Of a stretch of DNA of 55,966 nucleotides, positions 44,094 through 52,491 are shown one piece after another. The stretch's first letter is position 1. The number at the start of each line of letters is the position of its first letter. Location: the NCBI GenBank assembly GCA_035691305.1, contig DASSJF010000009.1, positions 1 to 55,966 on the forward strand. Reading direction: 5' to 3'. The translations under genes and the position numbers were made by a program. The notes below the pieces were generated by a model. It saw nothing but the letters and a program-made list of their open reading frames with translations, had not been told where the DNA came from and ran no database searches. Source of the DNA: a bacterium (GTDB taxonomy: Bacteria > Sysuimicrobiota > Sysuimicrobiia > Sysuimicrobiales > Segetimicrobiaceae).

Positions 44094-44570
44094 TCAGGCA
44101 TGGGTCGCGCGGATCGGGCCCTGCGTCTTGCGATAGAGAATCTCCGTCACCCCCGGCCGGAGGTAATCGGGGATCTCGCCGATGCGCCGGTAGCCGCGGC
44201 GCTCGTAGAACCGCTGGGCGCCCGCGTTGGCAGCGCTGACGAGCAAGAACACGTTCGGCCCGGCCTCGAAGATCTTCGCCTCGGCGGCGTCCATCAGCCG
44301 CCCGCCGACGCCGCGCCCCTGCGCGTCCGCAGCGACGCCGACCGCCCAGACATAGCCGCTGTGTCCAAACGTCCCGTGTACGAGGTACTCCACGAACCCC
44401 ACGACCCGCCCGCCGTCGTCGGCCACCTGGACCTGCGCCGCGCCTCCGAGCGCGGCGGTGAACGTCGCGCGCGCCTCCCGGATCGTCACCCCATACTCGC
44501 GCCACAGCGGAAGACCGGACATGACGGCCGCGCATGCTTCCACGTCTTCTGCGCGCAGCGATCGAACCAT
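44094..44570 (-). CDS. GNAT family N-acetyltransferase at the head of the amino-sugar operon
   Basis: A 158-residue acetyltransferase: VRSLRAEDVEACAAVM, GRVVGFVEYLVHGTF, WAVGVAADAQGRGVGGRLM (acetyl-CoA motif Q/RGxGxG) and FYERRGYRRIGEIPDYL. The substrate is unknown, but its position upstream of the salvage operon invites an amino-sugar or peptide role. ATG 44570 is used; an in-frame GTG at 44615 would place an 11-bp inverted repeat inside the coding region. 51 bp separate it from the binding-protein gene. Confidence 0.82.
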   Translation of the reverse strand: MVRSLRAEDVEACAAVMSGLPLWREYGVTIREARATFTAALGGAAQVQVADDGGRVVGFVEYLVHGTFGHSGYVWAVGVAADAQGRGVGGRLMDAAEAKIFEAGPNVFLLVSAANAGAQRFYERRGYRRIGEIPDYLRPGVTEILYRKTQGPIRATHA

Positions 44571-44582
44571 CACGAAACCATC

Positions 44583-44612
44583 CCCGCCGTAACCCTTCTG
44601 CGTTACGGCGGG
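44583..44612. promoter_or_regulatory. 11-bp inverted repeat in the leader of the amino-sugar operon
   Basis: CCCGCCGTAAC (44583-44593) pairs exactly with 44602-44612 across an 8-nt spacer. On the minus strand the RNA hairpin would include GGCGGGG, the only ribosome-binding-like sequence before ATG 44570. It may be an operator or a translation-masking leader hairpin. Confidence 0.5.
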
Positions 44613-44672
44613 CACAGCCTGCGTGCGGGCGCCGCGGGGCGCGCCGCGTTTAGGGTCGCGGACCGGACGGCG

Positions 44673-44688
44673 CCCTCCGATCGGAGGG
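44673..44688. promoter_or_regulatory. 16-bp perfect palindrome between nagA and the amino-sugar operon
   Basis: CCCTCCGATCGGAGGG is fully self-complementary and lies 92 bp before nagA and 103 bp before the GNAT start, on the shared divergent intergenic region. A dimeric regulator controlling both directions is an attractive inference; no local regulator gene is seen. Confidence 0.5.
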
Positions 44689-44779
44689 AATCCCTATTGC
44701 GGATCGGACGCGGCCCGATGATGCTTCACGCGGACGCCCGCCGCAGGAGCGGTTCCACGCGGGCCGGAAGCACACGGCG

Positions 44780-45925
44780 ATGATCGTGTCCGCCGGGACG
44801 GTGCTCGCCGCCGACCGCGATCTGACCCCGGGCGTTGTCGCCATCGAAGACGGCCGCATTGCACGCGTCTCCGCGGAGCCTGCGCCGGCCGGGGCGCTGT
44901 CGTTTCCGGATGCCACGCTGGTCCCCGGCCTGATCGACCTGCAGGTCAACGGCGGCGCCGGGATCGACTGCCTGCGGGCGGGCGCGCCGGCGTACGAGAC
45001 GCTCGGCCGGTACCTCGCGGCGACCGGCGTGACCGCGTATCTTCCGACGATCATCACCGCGCCGCTCGACGAGATGCGGCGGGCCGGCGAAGCGGCGGCC
45101 ATCGCGATGCGCCGCGCGGCCCCGGGCCCCGAGATCCTCGGGATTCACATGGAGGGGCCGTACCTCAATCCCTTGCGCCGCGGCGCGCATCCTGCGCACG
45201 CGCTGCGCGCGCCCGACGCGGACGAGGCCGCCGAGACGGTCCGGCGCCTCGACGGCGCGCTGCGTCTGTTTACGCTCGCGCCCGAGCTCGAGGGCGCCGA
45301 AGCGGTGGTACGCATGCTCGCCGCGCAGGGCGTCGTCGTCGCGATCGGACACACGGATGCCGCGTTCGACGACGTCCAGGCGGCCGCGCGATGGGGCGTG
45401 CGCATGGCGACCCACCTCTTCAACGCGATGCGGGGGATCCACCACCGGGAGCCTGGCGCGGCCGGCGGCGCGCTCGTCACGCCGTCGATCGCGCTCGGCC
45501 TGATCGCCGACTACGCCCACGTGCATCCGGCGATTCTGTCGCTCGCCGCGCGCGCGGCGGGGATGGGCCGGATCGTGCTCGTCACGGACGCGATCGCCGC
45601 GGCGGGGATGGGACGCGGCGCGTTCACGTTGGGGGAGCAGACGGTCGAGATGAAAGACGGCGTGCCCCGGCTCGCCGACGGCACGATCGCCGGCAGCGTG
45701 CTGCAGCTGCACCGGGGGGTGCAGAATTTCGCCGCGGCGGCCGGCGTCAGCCGCCGCGACGCGGTGCAGGCCGCTTCCCTCAATCCGGCCAGGGTGCTCG
45801 GCCTCCACCGCCGGAAGGGGCGCATCGCACCCGGGGCGGACGCCGACCTCGTCGTGCTTGGTCGCGACGGCGAGGTGCTGTTGACGATTGCGCGGGGCGA
45901 GATCGCCTACCGGCGCGCCGCCTGA
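44780..45925 (+). CDS. nagA: N-acetylglucosamine-6-phosphate deacetylase
   Basis: A 381-residue amidohydrolase: DATLVPGLIDLQVNGGAG (the family has DxHxHG; here the second metal site uses Q/N as in many NagA), GIHMEGPYLNP with the metal Glu, AIGHTDAAFDD and ATHLFNAMRGIHHREPG (metal His pair), LVTDAIAAAGMG with the catalytic Asp, and the C-terminal GRIAPGADADLVVL. It makes GlcN-6-P and acetate from GlcNAc-6-P, the meeting point of MurQ, NanE and the BadF kinase. Divergent from that operon; nagB is not in the window. Confidence 0.95.
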   Translation: MIVSAGTVLAADRDLTPGVVAIEDGRIARVSAEPAPAGALSFPDATLVPGLIDLQVNGGAGIDCLRAGAPAYETLGRYLAATGVTAYLPTIITAPLDEMRRAGEAAAIAMRRAAPGPEILGIHMEGPYLNPLRRGAHPAHALRAPDADEAAETVRRLDGALRLFTLAPELEGAEAVVRMLAAQGVVVAIGHTDAAFDDVQAAARWGVRMATHLFNAMRGIHHREPGAAGGALVTPSIALGLIADYAHVHPAILSLAARAAGMGRIVLVTDAIAAAGMGRGAFTLGEQTVEMKDGVPRLADGTIAGSVLQLHRGVQNFAAAAGVSRRDAVQAASLNPARVLGLHRRKGRIAPGADADLVVLGRDGEVLLTIARGEIAYRRAA

Positions 45926-45942
45926 GCCGGCGGGCTCCGCAT

Positions 45943-45971
45943 TTGACGGGCGGCCGAGGCTCTGATCTCTA
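45943..45971 (+). promoter_or_regulatory. possible sigma-70 promoter before the acyl-CoA ligase gene
   Basis: TTGACG, a 17-nt spacer and TCTCTA lie about 95 bp before GTG 46068. The -35 word is good and the -10 word poor, so this is a weak call. Confidence 0.3.
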
Positions 45972-46067
45972 AGGAAGCGACACGCCCGGATTTCGGGCCG
46001 TACGCCGGGCCCGCCGCCGGCCGCACCCGGGCAGGGGGCGCTTCCGGCACCGCAGAACACGGCCCAC

Positions 46068-47693
46068 GTGCCCGCAGGCCCTGCGCCGCTTTCGCCGCTG
46101 CAGTTTTTCCGCCGCGCCGCCGACGTTTACGGAGACCGCCTCGCGGTCGTCGACGCCGCGGAGCGGTACACGTACGCGGCGTTCGCGGATCGCTGCGTGC
46201 GGCTCGCCGCGGCGCTCCGCACGCTGGGCCTCCGCCCGGGGGACCGCGCCGGGGTGCTCGCCCCAAACACCCACCACGCGCTCGAGTGCTATACGGCGGT
46301 GCCGCTCGCCGGTGGCGTGCTTGTGCCGATGAACACCCGGCTCAGCGCCGCCGACTACCGGTATATCGTCGAACACGCGGGCTGCCGGGTGCTGCTCGCG
46401 GATCCGGCCTTCGCCGCTCTCGCCGACGGGCTGCGGGGCGCGCTCGATCTGGGGGTGGTGACTTTGGCCGGCGGGCCGCCCGCGGGCCCGGAGGGCGCGA
46501 CCGGCTCGGCCGTGGAGGAGCTGATCGCCGGCGCCCCGGCCGGATGGGCCGGCCGGCTCTTCGACGCGGTCGACGCGCTCGACGAGAACGCGCCGATCAG
46601 CATCAACTATACGAGCGGGACGTCCGGTCATTCCAAGGGCGTCGTCATGACGCACCGGATGACCGCGATCAACGTGCTCGACGTGCTGGTCCACGCCCGC
46701 CTCGGCGTCGACGACGTGTATCTCCATACGCTGCCGATGTTCCACGTGAACGGCTGGGGCGGGGTGTGGGCGGTCGCGGCCGCCGGGGCGCGCCACGTCT
46801 GCCTGCCCCGCGTCGATCCGCCGGCGATCGTCCACCTGATCGACGCGGAGGGCGTCACGATCGCCTTCGCCGCGCCGACCGTGCTCGTCATGCTCGGCGG
46901 CGATCCGGCGAGCCAAGGCTGGCGCCCCCGGCAGCGGGTGCGCTGGTACGTCGGCGGCGCGCCGCCGCCGGCGGCGCTCATCAAGCGGTGCGAAGAAGAG
47001 CTCGGCTTCGAGATCGTCCACGTCTACGGTCTCACCGAGACCGGCCCGTGGCTCACCGTCTGCGAATGGCGGGGCGCCTGGAACGGCCTGCCGCTCGCGG
47101 AGCGCGCCGCGCTCAAGGCCCGCCAGGGGATCGGCCAGGTGGCGGCCGGCCTCGTGCGCGTCGTCCGCGAGGACCTCACCGACGTCGCGCGCGACGGCGC
47201 GGAGATCGGCGAGATCGTCGTCCGCGGACCGACCGTCACTCCCGGCTACTACCGCGACCCCGAGGCGACCACGGCGGCGACGGCGGGCGGCTGGTTTCAC
47301 ACCGGCGACCTCGCCGTCGTGCATCCGGACGGCTACGCGCAGATCGTGGACCGCAAGAAAGATCTGATCATCAGCGGCGGCGAGAACATCTCGTCGGTGG
47401 AGGTGGAAGGCGTGCTGTACCAGCACCCCGCGGTGCTCGAAGCGGCGGTCGTCGCGGGCGCCGATCCGAAGTGGGGGGAAGTTCCGCGCGCGTGCGTGGT
47501 CCTCCGGACCGGGAAGCGCGCCACGGCCGAGGAGTTGATCGCGTTCTGCCGCGAGCGGCTCGCGCACTTCAAGGCGCCGAAAACGGTCGACTTCATGGAC
47601 GCGCTGCCCAAGACCGCGACCGGCAAGATTCAGAAGTACCAGCTGCGGGCGCGCGCCGCCTCGGCCGGAGGAGGCCGCGATGCCTCTGCGTAG
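46068..47693 (+). CDS. AMP-dependent acyl-CoA synthetase/ligase
   Basis: A 541-residue ANL-superfamily enzyme: RYTYAAFADRCVRLAAAL, the phosphate loop NYTSGTSGHSKGV, LPMFHVNGWG, VHVYGLTETGP, GWFHTGDLAV, DRKKDLIISGGENIS and the C-terminal catalytic Lys in LPKTATGKIQKYQL. It resembles medium/long-chain or aryl acyl-CoA ligases; the acid cannot be predicted. GTG 46068 fits the N-terminus but lacks a ribosome binding site. It overlaps the HpaB-family gene by 14 nt, so the two probably act in one degradation route. Confidence 0.92.
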   Translation: MPAGPAPLSPLQFFRRAADVYGDRLAVVDAAERYTYAAFADRCVRLAAALRTLGLRPGDRAGVLAPNTHHALECYTAVPLAGGVLVPMNTRLSAADYRYIVEHAGCRVLLADPAFAALADGLRGALDLGVVTLAGGPPAGPEGATGSAVEELIAGAPAGWAGRLFDAVDALDENAPISINYTSGTSGHSKGVVMTHRMTAINVLDVLVHARLGVDDVYLHTLPMFHVNGWGGVWAVAAAGARHVCLPRVDPPAIVHLIDAEGVTIAFAAPTVLVMLGGDPASQGWRPRQRVRWYVGGAPPPAALIKRCEEELGFEIVHVYGLTETGPWLTVCEWRGAWNGLPLAERAALKARQGIGQVAAGLVRVVREDLTDVARDGAEIGEIVVRGPTVTPGYYRDPEATTAATAGGWFHTGDLAVVHPDGYAQIVDRKKDLIISGGENISSVEVEGVLYQHPAVLEAAVVAGADPKWGEVPRACVVLRTGKRATAEELIAFCRERLAHFKAPKTVDFMDALPKTATGKIQKYQLRARAASAGGGRDASA

Positions 47694-49128
47694 CGCCGAC
47701 GAGTTTCTGGCCAGCCTGCGGGACGGCCGCCGCGTCGTCTACCGCGGCGAGCAGGTCGAAGACGTGACGCGCCACCCGCACCTCGGCCGCGGCGCGCGGC
47801 ACGTCGCGATCGACTTTCGCCTCGCACACGCGCGGCCGGGCGACGCGCTGCTCACCGCGCCGGCGCCGGACGGCGAGCCGATGAGCCGTTACTTCGCGAT
47901 CCCGCGCGCGGCGGACGACCTGCTGCGGCGCCGCGACCTGATCGAACACGTGACGCGGGAGGCGCGTTCGTTCGTCCCGCTGATCAAGGAGATCGGCACG
48001 GACGCGATGTTCGCGATGATGATCGTGGCCGGCCGCCTCGACCGGGAGGCGGGGACCCGGTACGCCGGGCGGGTCCGCGCCTTTTACGAGCACTGCCGCG
48101 ACGGCGACCTCGCGATGGCGGTCGCGCAGACCGACGCGAAGGGCGACCGGGCGCGACGGCCGGCCGAGCAGCCGGAGTCCGACGCCTACGTGCGGCGTGT
48201 CCGCGAGACTCCCGACGGGATCGTCGTCCGCGGCGTGAAGGCGCACACCACCAACGCCGTTTTCGCCAACGAGATCGTCGTCGTGCCGACGCGCGCGATG
48301 AGCGAGGCCGACGCCGACTACGCGGTGGCCTTCGCGGTGCCGGCCGACACGCCCGGCCTGACGATGATCGCCAGCGCGCGCGGCTTCGGGGCCACGAGCG
48401 AGTTCGACAACCCGCTCAGCAGCCGCTACAGTATGACGGAATCGCTCACCATCTTCGACGACGTCCTGGTGCCGTGGGACCGCGTCTTTCTCTGCGGCGA
48501 GTGGCGGGCCGCGGGCGCGCTCGCGCGGACGTTCGTCGAGTTTCACCGGTTCACCGCGGTGTCGTACAAGATTCCGCTGCTCGAGCTGCTGCTCGGCGGC
48601 GCGGCGCTGATCGCCGACTACCACGGGCTGCTCGGCGCCGCGCACGTGCGCGAGAAGCTGGCGCGCCTGACCCTGTACCTGCAGACGACGCGGGGGATCG
48701 GCACGGCCGCGGCGGTGGGCGCCCGCGACGTCGACGGCGTCGCGGTGCCGGACGTGGCGCTTACCAACGCCGCGAAGTACTACTTCGCGCGCGGCTACCA
48801 CGACGCGGTCCGCGATGTGCAGGACTTGGCCGGCGGCCTCCTTGTGACGGGCCCGATGGAAGAGGACTGGGCGCGGCCGGAGGTGCGGCGCCTCTTCGAC
48901 CGCGCGCTCGGCGGGCGCGCGGGCGTCGGCGCCGGCGAGCGGCTTCGGGTGATCAACCTGCTCCGCGATCTCGTGGCGTCCGACCTCGGGGGCTACCTCG
49001 AGGTGCTTGCGATCCACGCGGAGGGCTCTCTCGAGACGCAGAAGCTGACCGTCCTGCAGGACGCCGAAATCGAGCGGGTCAAGCGCCTGGCCGCCGCCGC
49101 CGCGGGCGTGGCGCCCGCGACGTCATGA
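47680..49128 (+). CDS. HpaB / 4-hydroxybutyryl-CoA dehydratase-fold flavoenzyme
   Basis: A 482-residue acyl-CoA dehydrogenase-like protein of the HpaB family: RDGRRVVYRGEQVEDV, MAVAQTDAKGDRARRP, GIVVRGVKAHTTNAVFANEIVVVP, DDVLVPWDRVFL and GGAALIADYHGL. The cysteines that hold the [4Fe-4S] cluster in 4-hydroxybutyryl-CoA dehydratase are missing (Tyr stands seven residues after the conserved His of EFHRF), so a FADH2-dependent monooxygenase or another flavin lyase is more likely. ATG 47680 has GGAGGAGG upstream. Coupled to the acyl-CoA ligase, which argues for a CoA-ester or aromatic substrate. Confidence 0.82.
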   Translation: MPLRSADEFLASLRDGRRVVYRGEQVEDVTRHPHLGRGARHVAIDFRLAHARPGDALLTAPAPDGEPMSRYFAIPRAADDLLRRRDLIEHVTREARSFVPLIKEIGTDAMFAMMIVAGRLDREAGTRYAGRVRAFYEHCRDGDLAMAVAQTDAKGDRARRPAEQPESDAYVRRVRETPDGIVVRGVKAHTTNAVFANEIVVVPTRAMSEADADYAVAFAVPADTPGLTMIASARGFGATSEFDNPLSSRYSMTESLTIFDDVLVPWDRVFLCGEWRAAGALARTFVEFHRFTAVSYKIPLLELLLGGAALIADYHGLLGAAHVREKLARLTLYLQTTRGIGTAAAVGARDVDGVAVPDVALTNAAKYYFARGYHDAVRDVQDLAGGLLVTGPMEEDWARPEVRRLFDRALGGRAGVGAGERLRVINLLRDLVASDLGGYLEVLAIHAEGSLETQKLTVLQDAEIERVKRLAAAAAGVAPATS

Positions 49129-49221
49129 CGCGCGCGGCGCCGGCGGCCGCTCCCCCGCGGGACGGCGGGCAGACCGTGGTATCTTACTAGTGATGCGGCG
49201 GGCGGACGGAGCAGGCCCTGA

Positions 49222-50121
49222 ATGAACGCGTACGAGAACCTCGCGCGCTTCTTTGGGGGCGAAGAAGAGGTCGTCGCGGCGTACCTGTACGGCCAGCCGG
49301 CGATCGAGCGCACTTGGCCCGACTCGGACATCGAGGTGGGACTGGTGTTTCGCGAGGACCTCGACGCCGACGCCGCGACGGAGTATCTCGAGGGGCTCGG
49401 TACCGGCAACCCCCTCGGCGACGCGCCGGGCGTGCTCATGCCGTTTGGGCTTAATTCGCACATCCTCCCGGTCGTCTACGAAGTGCTGACGTGGGGCCGC
49501 GTGCTCGCCGACAACGACCCGGGGGCGCGCGACGCATTCGGCCGGCAGATGGCGGCGCGTCTCGACCAGGAGCGGCCGCGGCTGCTCGAGGAGGCGCACG
49601 AGACGATCGTCAAGGCGCGCGGGTTCGGCGCGTCCGCGGACGAGCCCGTCCGTACCGGCGGCCAGACGGCCCGCGCGCTCGATCCGATCCGGATCGGCTG
49701 GCGGCTCGCGCGCGTGCTGACCTCGGTGCCGATTCTCGAGATGTTCACCCGCGACGTCGACGCCGCGGCCCGGGACGCGGAGCGGGTTGCCCAGCTCGTC
49801 GGCGTCTTCAGCAACGCGAGCGGCGCGGCGACCGGGATCGCGAAGGCGATGCTGATGACGTACGCGATCCCGCGGCCGTCGCGGCGGTGGGAGGTCTTTC
49901 TGCCGCTCGCCGACATCGGGATGATCTCCACCGAGCTGTCGCTCCATCTCGCGGCGATGCTGGAGACGCGCTGGACCCTCCTCACGGGCAGCGGCCTCGC
50001 GTCGCCGGAGCGGGTCATCACCCTGATCCGCGGCTACCTGCCGCCCGTGATCGCGTTTGCCAGGCGCGCCTCGTGGGCCACCGAGTTGCCCGGACTCGTC
50101 GCGACGCAGCGGCTGCATTGA
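49222..50121 (+). CDS. degenerate MNT-type nucleotidyltransferase fused to a helical domain
   Basis: A 299-residue protein. Residues 15-110 follow the minimal nucleotidyltransferase fold, with YLYGQPAIERTWPDSDIEV. The active-site pattern GSx10DxD reads G24-Q25-x10-D36-x-E38, that is Gln for Ser and Glu for the second Asp. Residues about 130-299 are mostly helical and HEPN-like in layout (GWRLARVLTSVPILEMF, TWLLTGSGLASPERV type segments), but no RX4-6H motif is seen. MntA/HepT-type proteins are normally two genes. The stop overlaps the start of the kinase gene by 4 nt, so it may be its regulator or target (inference). Confidence 0.6.
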   Translation: MNAYENLARFFGGEEEVVAAYLYGQPAIERTWPDSDIEVGLVFREDLDADAATEYLEGLGTGNPLGDAPGVLMPFGLNSHILPVVYEVLTWGRVLADNDPGARDAFGRQMAARLDQERPRLLEEAHETIVKARGFGASADEPVRTGGQTARALDPIRIGWRLARVLTSVPILEMFTRDVDAAARDAERVAQLVGVFSNASGAATGIAKAMLMTYAIPRPSRRWEVFLPLADIGMISTELSLHLAAMLETRWTLLTGSGLASPERVITLIRGYLPPVIAFARRASWATELPGLVATQRLH

Positions 50122-51785
50122 CGGCGCCGGACGTCCTCGACGGGCGCTACGAGCTGCAGCAGCCGCTCGGGAGCGGCGGCATGGCGGCGGTCTACCGCGC
50201 GTGGGACCGCGAAACCCGCCGGCCGTGCGCGGTCAAGGTGCTCGCCGACGTTCTCGCGCACGACGAGGCGTTCCGCCGCCGGTTCCGCCACGAGGCCGCC
50301 TCGGCCGGCGGGCTCACGCACCCGCGCATCGTGCGCGTCTACGGTTGGGGCCAGGACGGGCTTCGGCAGTTCATCGCCATGGAGTACGTGGGCGGGGGGA
50401 CGCTCCGCGAGCGCCTGCAGCGCGACGGCCCGCTCCCGGAAGCGGACGCGCTCGCGATCGCCGCCGAGGCGGCCGACGCGCTCGCCTACGCTCACCGCCG
50501 GCACGTCGTGCATCGCGACGTCAAGCCGCACAACATTCTGCTCACGGAGGACGGCCACGTAAAGGTGGCCGACTTCGGCATCGCGCTCTCGCTCGACACG
50601 ACGTCGCTGACCCGCACCGGGACCGTGATGGGGTCGGCGCCGTATCTCTCGCCGGAGCAGGCACGGGGCGACGCCGCGAGCCCCGCGTCCGACCAGTATG
50701 CGTTGGGCGTCGTCCTCTACGAGATGCTCACCGGCCGCCCGCTGTTCTCCGGCGAAGCGCCGGTGGCGGTGGCGCTCAAACACCTGAACGAGGCGCCACC
50801 GAACGTCCGCGACGTGCGGCCCGACGTGTCGCCGCAGACGGCATCGGTCGTCGAGCGCTTGCTGGCCAAAACCCCGGCGGACCGCTATCCCGACGCCGCC
50901 GTGCTGGCGCAGGAATTGCATCGGCTGCTTGCGGCGCCGCCCGCGGCGGCGGAAGTCGCCGCGGGCGCGGCGGGCGGCGCGCGAGGATCCTCGGAGCGGA
51001 TCGCGCTGCTGGACGCCGTCGCGGCGCCGGTCGACGTGACGACCCGGATAGACGCGCCGGCGGGTTGGGCCTCGGCGGACGGCGCCACCGTGGCGCTACC
51101 GACCGCCGGGGAAGTGGCGGGCACCTCCGCACTTCCCGCGGCTCCGACGCATCGTCCGGACGCTTCGTCCGATACCGCGCAGATGCGGCTGCCCGGACGG
51201 GCCCCTTCGAGAGTGGTCGCGGCACGGGCTGCCGTCGCGGCGATCTGCGTCGCGTTCGGCCTGACGATTCTGGCCGCGGCCTACCGCACCGCGTGGATCG
51301 CCGCGCATGTCTCCACCCCGAACCTGATCGGCCGGACCGTGGCCGACGCGGGTGGCACCGCGCAGAAGCTTCGGCTCGGCCTGCTCGTCGCGGCCAAGCG
51401 GCAGGATCCCACGGCGCCCTTCGGGGTCGTGCTGACGCAGGATCCGGCGCCCGGCACGGACGTGGCGAAGGGCACCGTTATCAGCCTGACCGTGAGCGAG
51501 GGATCGGGGCTCGTCCCCGACCTGCGCGGACAGACGATCCAACAGGCGGAGAGCATCCTCGAGCACGTCGGCCTCCGGCTCGGCCAAGTCAGTTACACCT
51601 TCGACGACCAGGTGACGTCCGGCCGCATCATCTACCAGTTCCAGCTGCCGGGGGCGCAGCTCGCGTCCAACGGCGGCGTCGACGTGCTCGTGAGCCAGGG
51701 CGCGCCGCCGTTTTCGCTCCCGTTTGGACCGCCGGGGCAGAACAAAGGGCCGAAGGATCCCGGCGATCACGAGCACGGGGGGTGA
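50118..51785 (+). CDS. PknB-type Ser/Thr protein kinase with two PASTA domains
   Basis: A 555-residue transmembrane kinase: P-loop GSGGMAAVYRAWD, CAVKVL Lys, HRDVKPHNILL catalytic loop, ADFGIAL, the SAPYLSPEQARG activation end (kinase about 10-270), an Ala/Pro juxtamembrane linker (about 275-375), one span (AAVAAICVAFGLTILAAA), and two PASTA repeats (about 395-465, VSTPNLIGRTVADAG; 466-535, LVPDLRGQTIQQAE). PASTA domains bind muropeptides or uncrosslinked wall, which fits a genome rich in wall-recycling genes. TTG 50118 overlaps the upstream stop (TTGA). Confidence 0.92.
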   Translation: MTAPDVLDGRYELQQPLGSGGMAAVYRAWDRETRRPCAVKVLADVLAHDEAFRRRFRHEAASAGGLTHPRIVRVYGWGQDGLRQFIAMEYVGGGTLRERLQRDGPLPEADALAIAAEAADALAYAHRRHVVHRDVKPHNILLTEDGHVKVADFGIALSLDTTSLTRTGTVMGSAPYLSPEQARGDAASPASDQYALGVVLYEMLTGRPLFSGEAPVAVALKHLNEAPPNVRDVRPDVSPQTASVVERLLAKTPADRYPDAAVLAQELHRLLAAPPAAAEVAAGAAGGARGSSERIALLDAVAAPVDVTTRIDAPAGWASADGATVALPTAGEVAGTSALPAAPTHRPDASSDTAQMRLPGRAPSRVVAARAAVAAICVAFGLTILAAAYRTAWIAAHVSTPNLIGRTVADAGGTAQKLRLGLLVAAKRQDPTAPFGVVLTQDPAPGTDVAKGTVISLTVSEGSGLVPDLRGQTIQQAESILEHVGLRLGQVSYTFDDQVTSGRIIYQFQLPGAQLASNGGVDVLVSQGAPPFSLPFGPPGQNKGPKDPGDHEHGG

Positions 51786-51787
51786 GC

Positions 51788-52060
51788 ATGGACGCTCCGC
51801 TAACGGTGACGGTGCAGCCGACGCCTAACGTCAACGCGCTCAAGTTCGTCGTGAACCGGCGCGTGACCGAAGGCCGCAGTCAGACCTTCACCGACGCCGC
51901 GACCGCGGCGGTGCCGCTCGCGCGCGAGCTGCTCGGCATCGCCGGGGTGCGGCAGGTGTTCTTCCTCAACGACTTCATCACGGTGACCCGCACCGAAGGC
52001 GCCGACTGGGACGCGGTCGTACCGCGCGCCGAGTCGCTGATCCGGCAGCACCTCGCCTGA
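51788..52060 (+). CDS. stand-alone Nfu N-terminal-like domain protein
   Basis: A 90-residue protein matching the Nfu/NifU N-terminal (Nfu_N) fold: VTVQPTPNVNALKFVVNRRV, FTDAATAAVPLARELLGIAGVRQVFFLNDFITVTR, DWDAVVPRAESLI. The CxxC-bearing C-terminal domain that holds the Fe-S cluster in Nfu is absent. It may help iron-sulfur protein assembly, as sufCB lie 3 kb away, but it cannot bind a cluster by itself. Starts 2 bp after the kinase stop. Confidence 0.88.
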   Translation: MDAPLTVTVQPTPNVNALKFVVNRRVTEGRSQTFTDAATAAVPLARELLGIAGVRQVFFLNDFITVTRTEGADWDAVVPRAESLIRQHLA

Positions 52061-52068
52061 ACCGGGTC

Positions 52069-52413
52069 GTGCGCCGCGCCGCATTCGAGCGTCTGGTCGC
52101 GCAGGCCCTCGACGGATTGCCCCCCCGTTTTGCCGAACGGCTCCGCAACGTCGCGGTGATGGTCGAAGCGCGACCGTCGCGCGAGATCGCCGCGGAACTC
52201 GGCGGCGACATCCTCGGCCTGTACCAGGGCGCGAGCGAGTTGGAGCAGTCGCCGATGGCGCCGTACGAGCTCCCCGAGATCGTCGTGATCTACCAGCAGA
52301 ACATCGAGGCGATCTGCCGAAGCGACGCCGAGATCATCGACGAGGTTCGCAAGACCGTCATCCACGAGGTCGGTCACCACTTCGGGCTCAGCGACGAGGA
52401 GATGGAAGAATGA
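52069..52413 (+). CDS. zincin-like metallopeptidase family protein
   Basis: A 114-residue protein of the short zincin-like family common in actinobacteria and relatives: FERLVAQALDGLPPRFAERL at the start, GLYQG, ELPEIVVIYQQNIEAI, and the metal motif in VIHEVGHHFGLSDEEM (HEXXH, with a downstream acidic DEEM). It should bind one zinc; the substrate is unknown. GTG 52069 gives the family N-terminus. It ends 12 bp before the promoter of the TetR gene. Confidence 0.85.
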   Translation: MRRAAFERLVAQALDGLPPRFAERLRNVAVMVEARPSREIAAELGGDILGLYQGASELEQSPMAPYELPEIVVIYQQNIEAICRSDAEIIDEVRKTVIHEVGHHFGLSDEEMEE

Positions 52414-52425
52414 GGCGAGACGGAG

Positions 52426-52453
52426 TTGACAGAGCGGGGGGAGGGTGTATACT
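52426..52453 (+). promoter_or_regulatory. sigma-70 type promoter of the TetR-pyrE operon
   Basis: TTGACA (52426-52431), 16-nt GC-rich spacer, TATACT (52448-52453): a near-consensus housekeeping promoter. The predicted start of transcription falls at about 52460, at the left edge of the palindromic operator. Confidence 0.8.
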
Positions 52454-52462
52454 GCCGTGGGG

Positions 52463-52480
52463 AGACTGACCAGTCAGTCT
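52463..52480. promoter_or_regulatory. 18-bp TetR-type operator
   Basis: AGACTGAC-CA-GTCAGTCT is a perfect inverted repeat with two central bases, of the TGACT/AGTCA type used by many TetR repressors. It begins about 10 bp after the -10 box and ends at the ribosome binding site region of the TetR gene, so binding would block transcription: negative autoregulation. Confidence 0.75.
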
Positions 52481-52491
52481 GGGAGGAAAAA

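Noticed and set aside
47680-49128. Annotation as 4-hydroxybutyryl-CoA dehydratase
   Set aside because: The cysteine ligands of its essential [4Fe-4S] cluster are absent.
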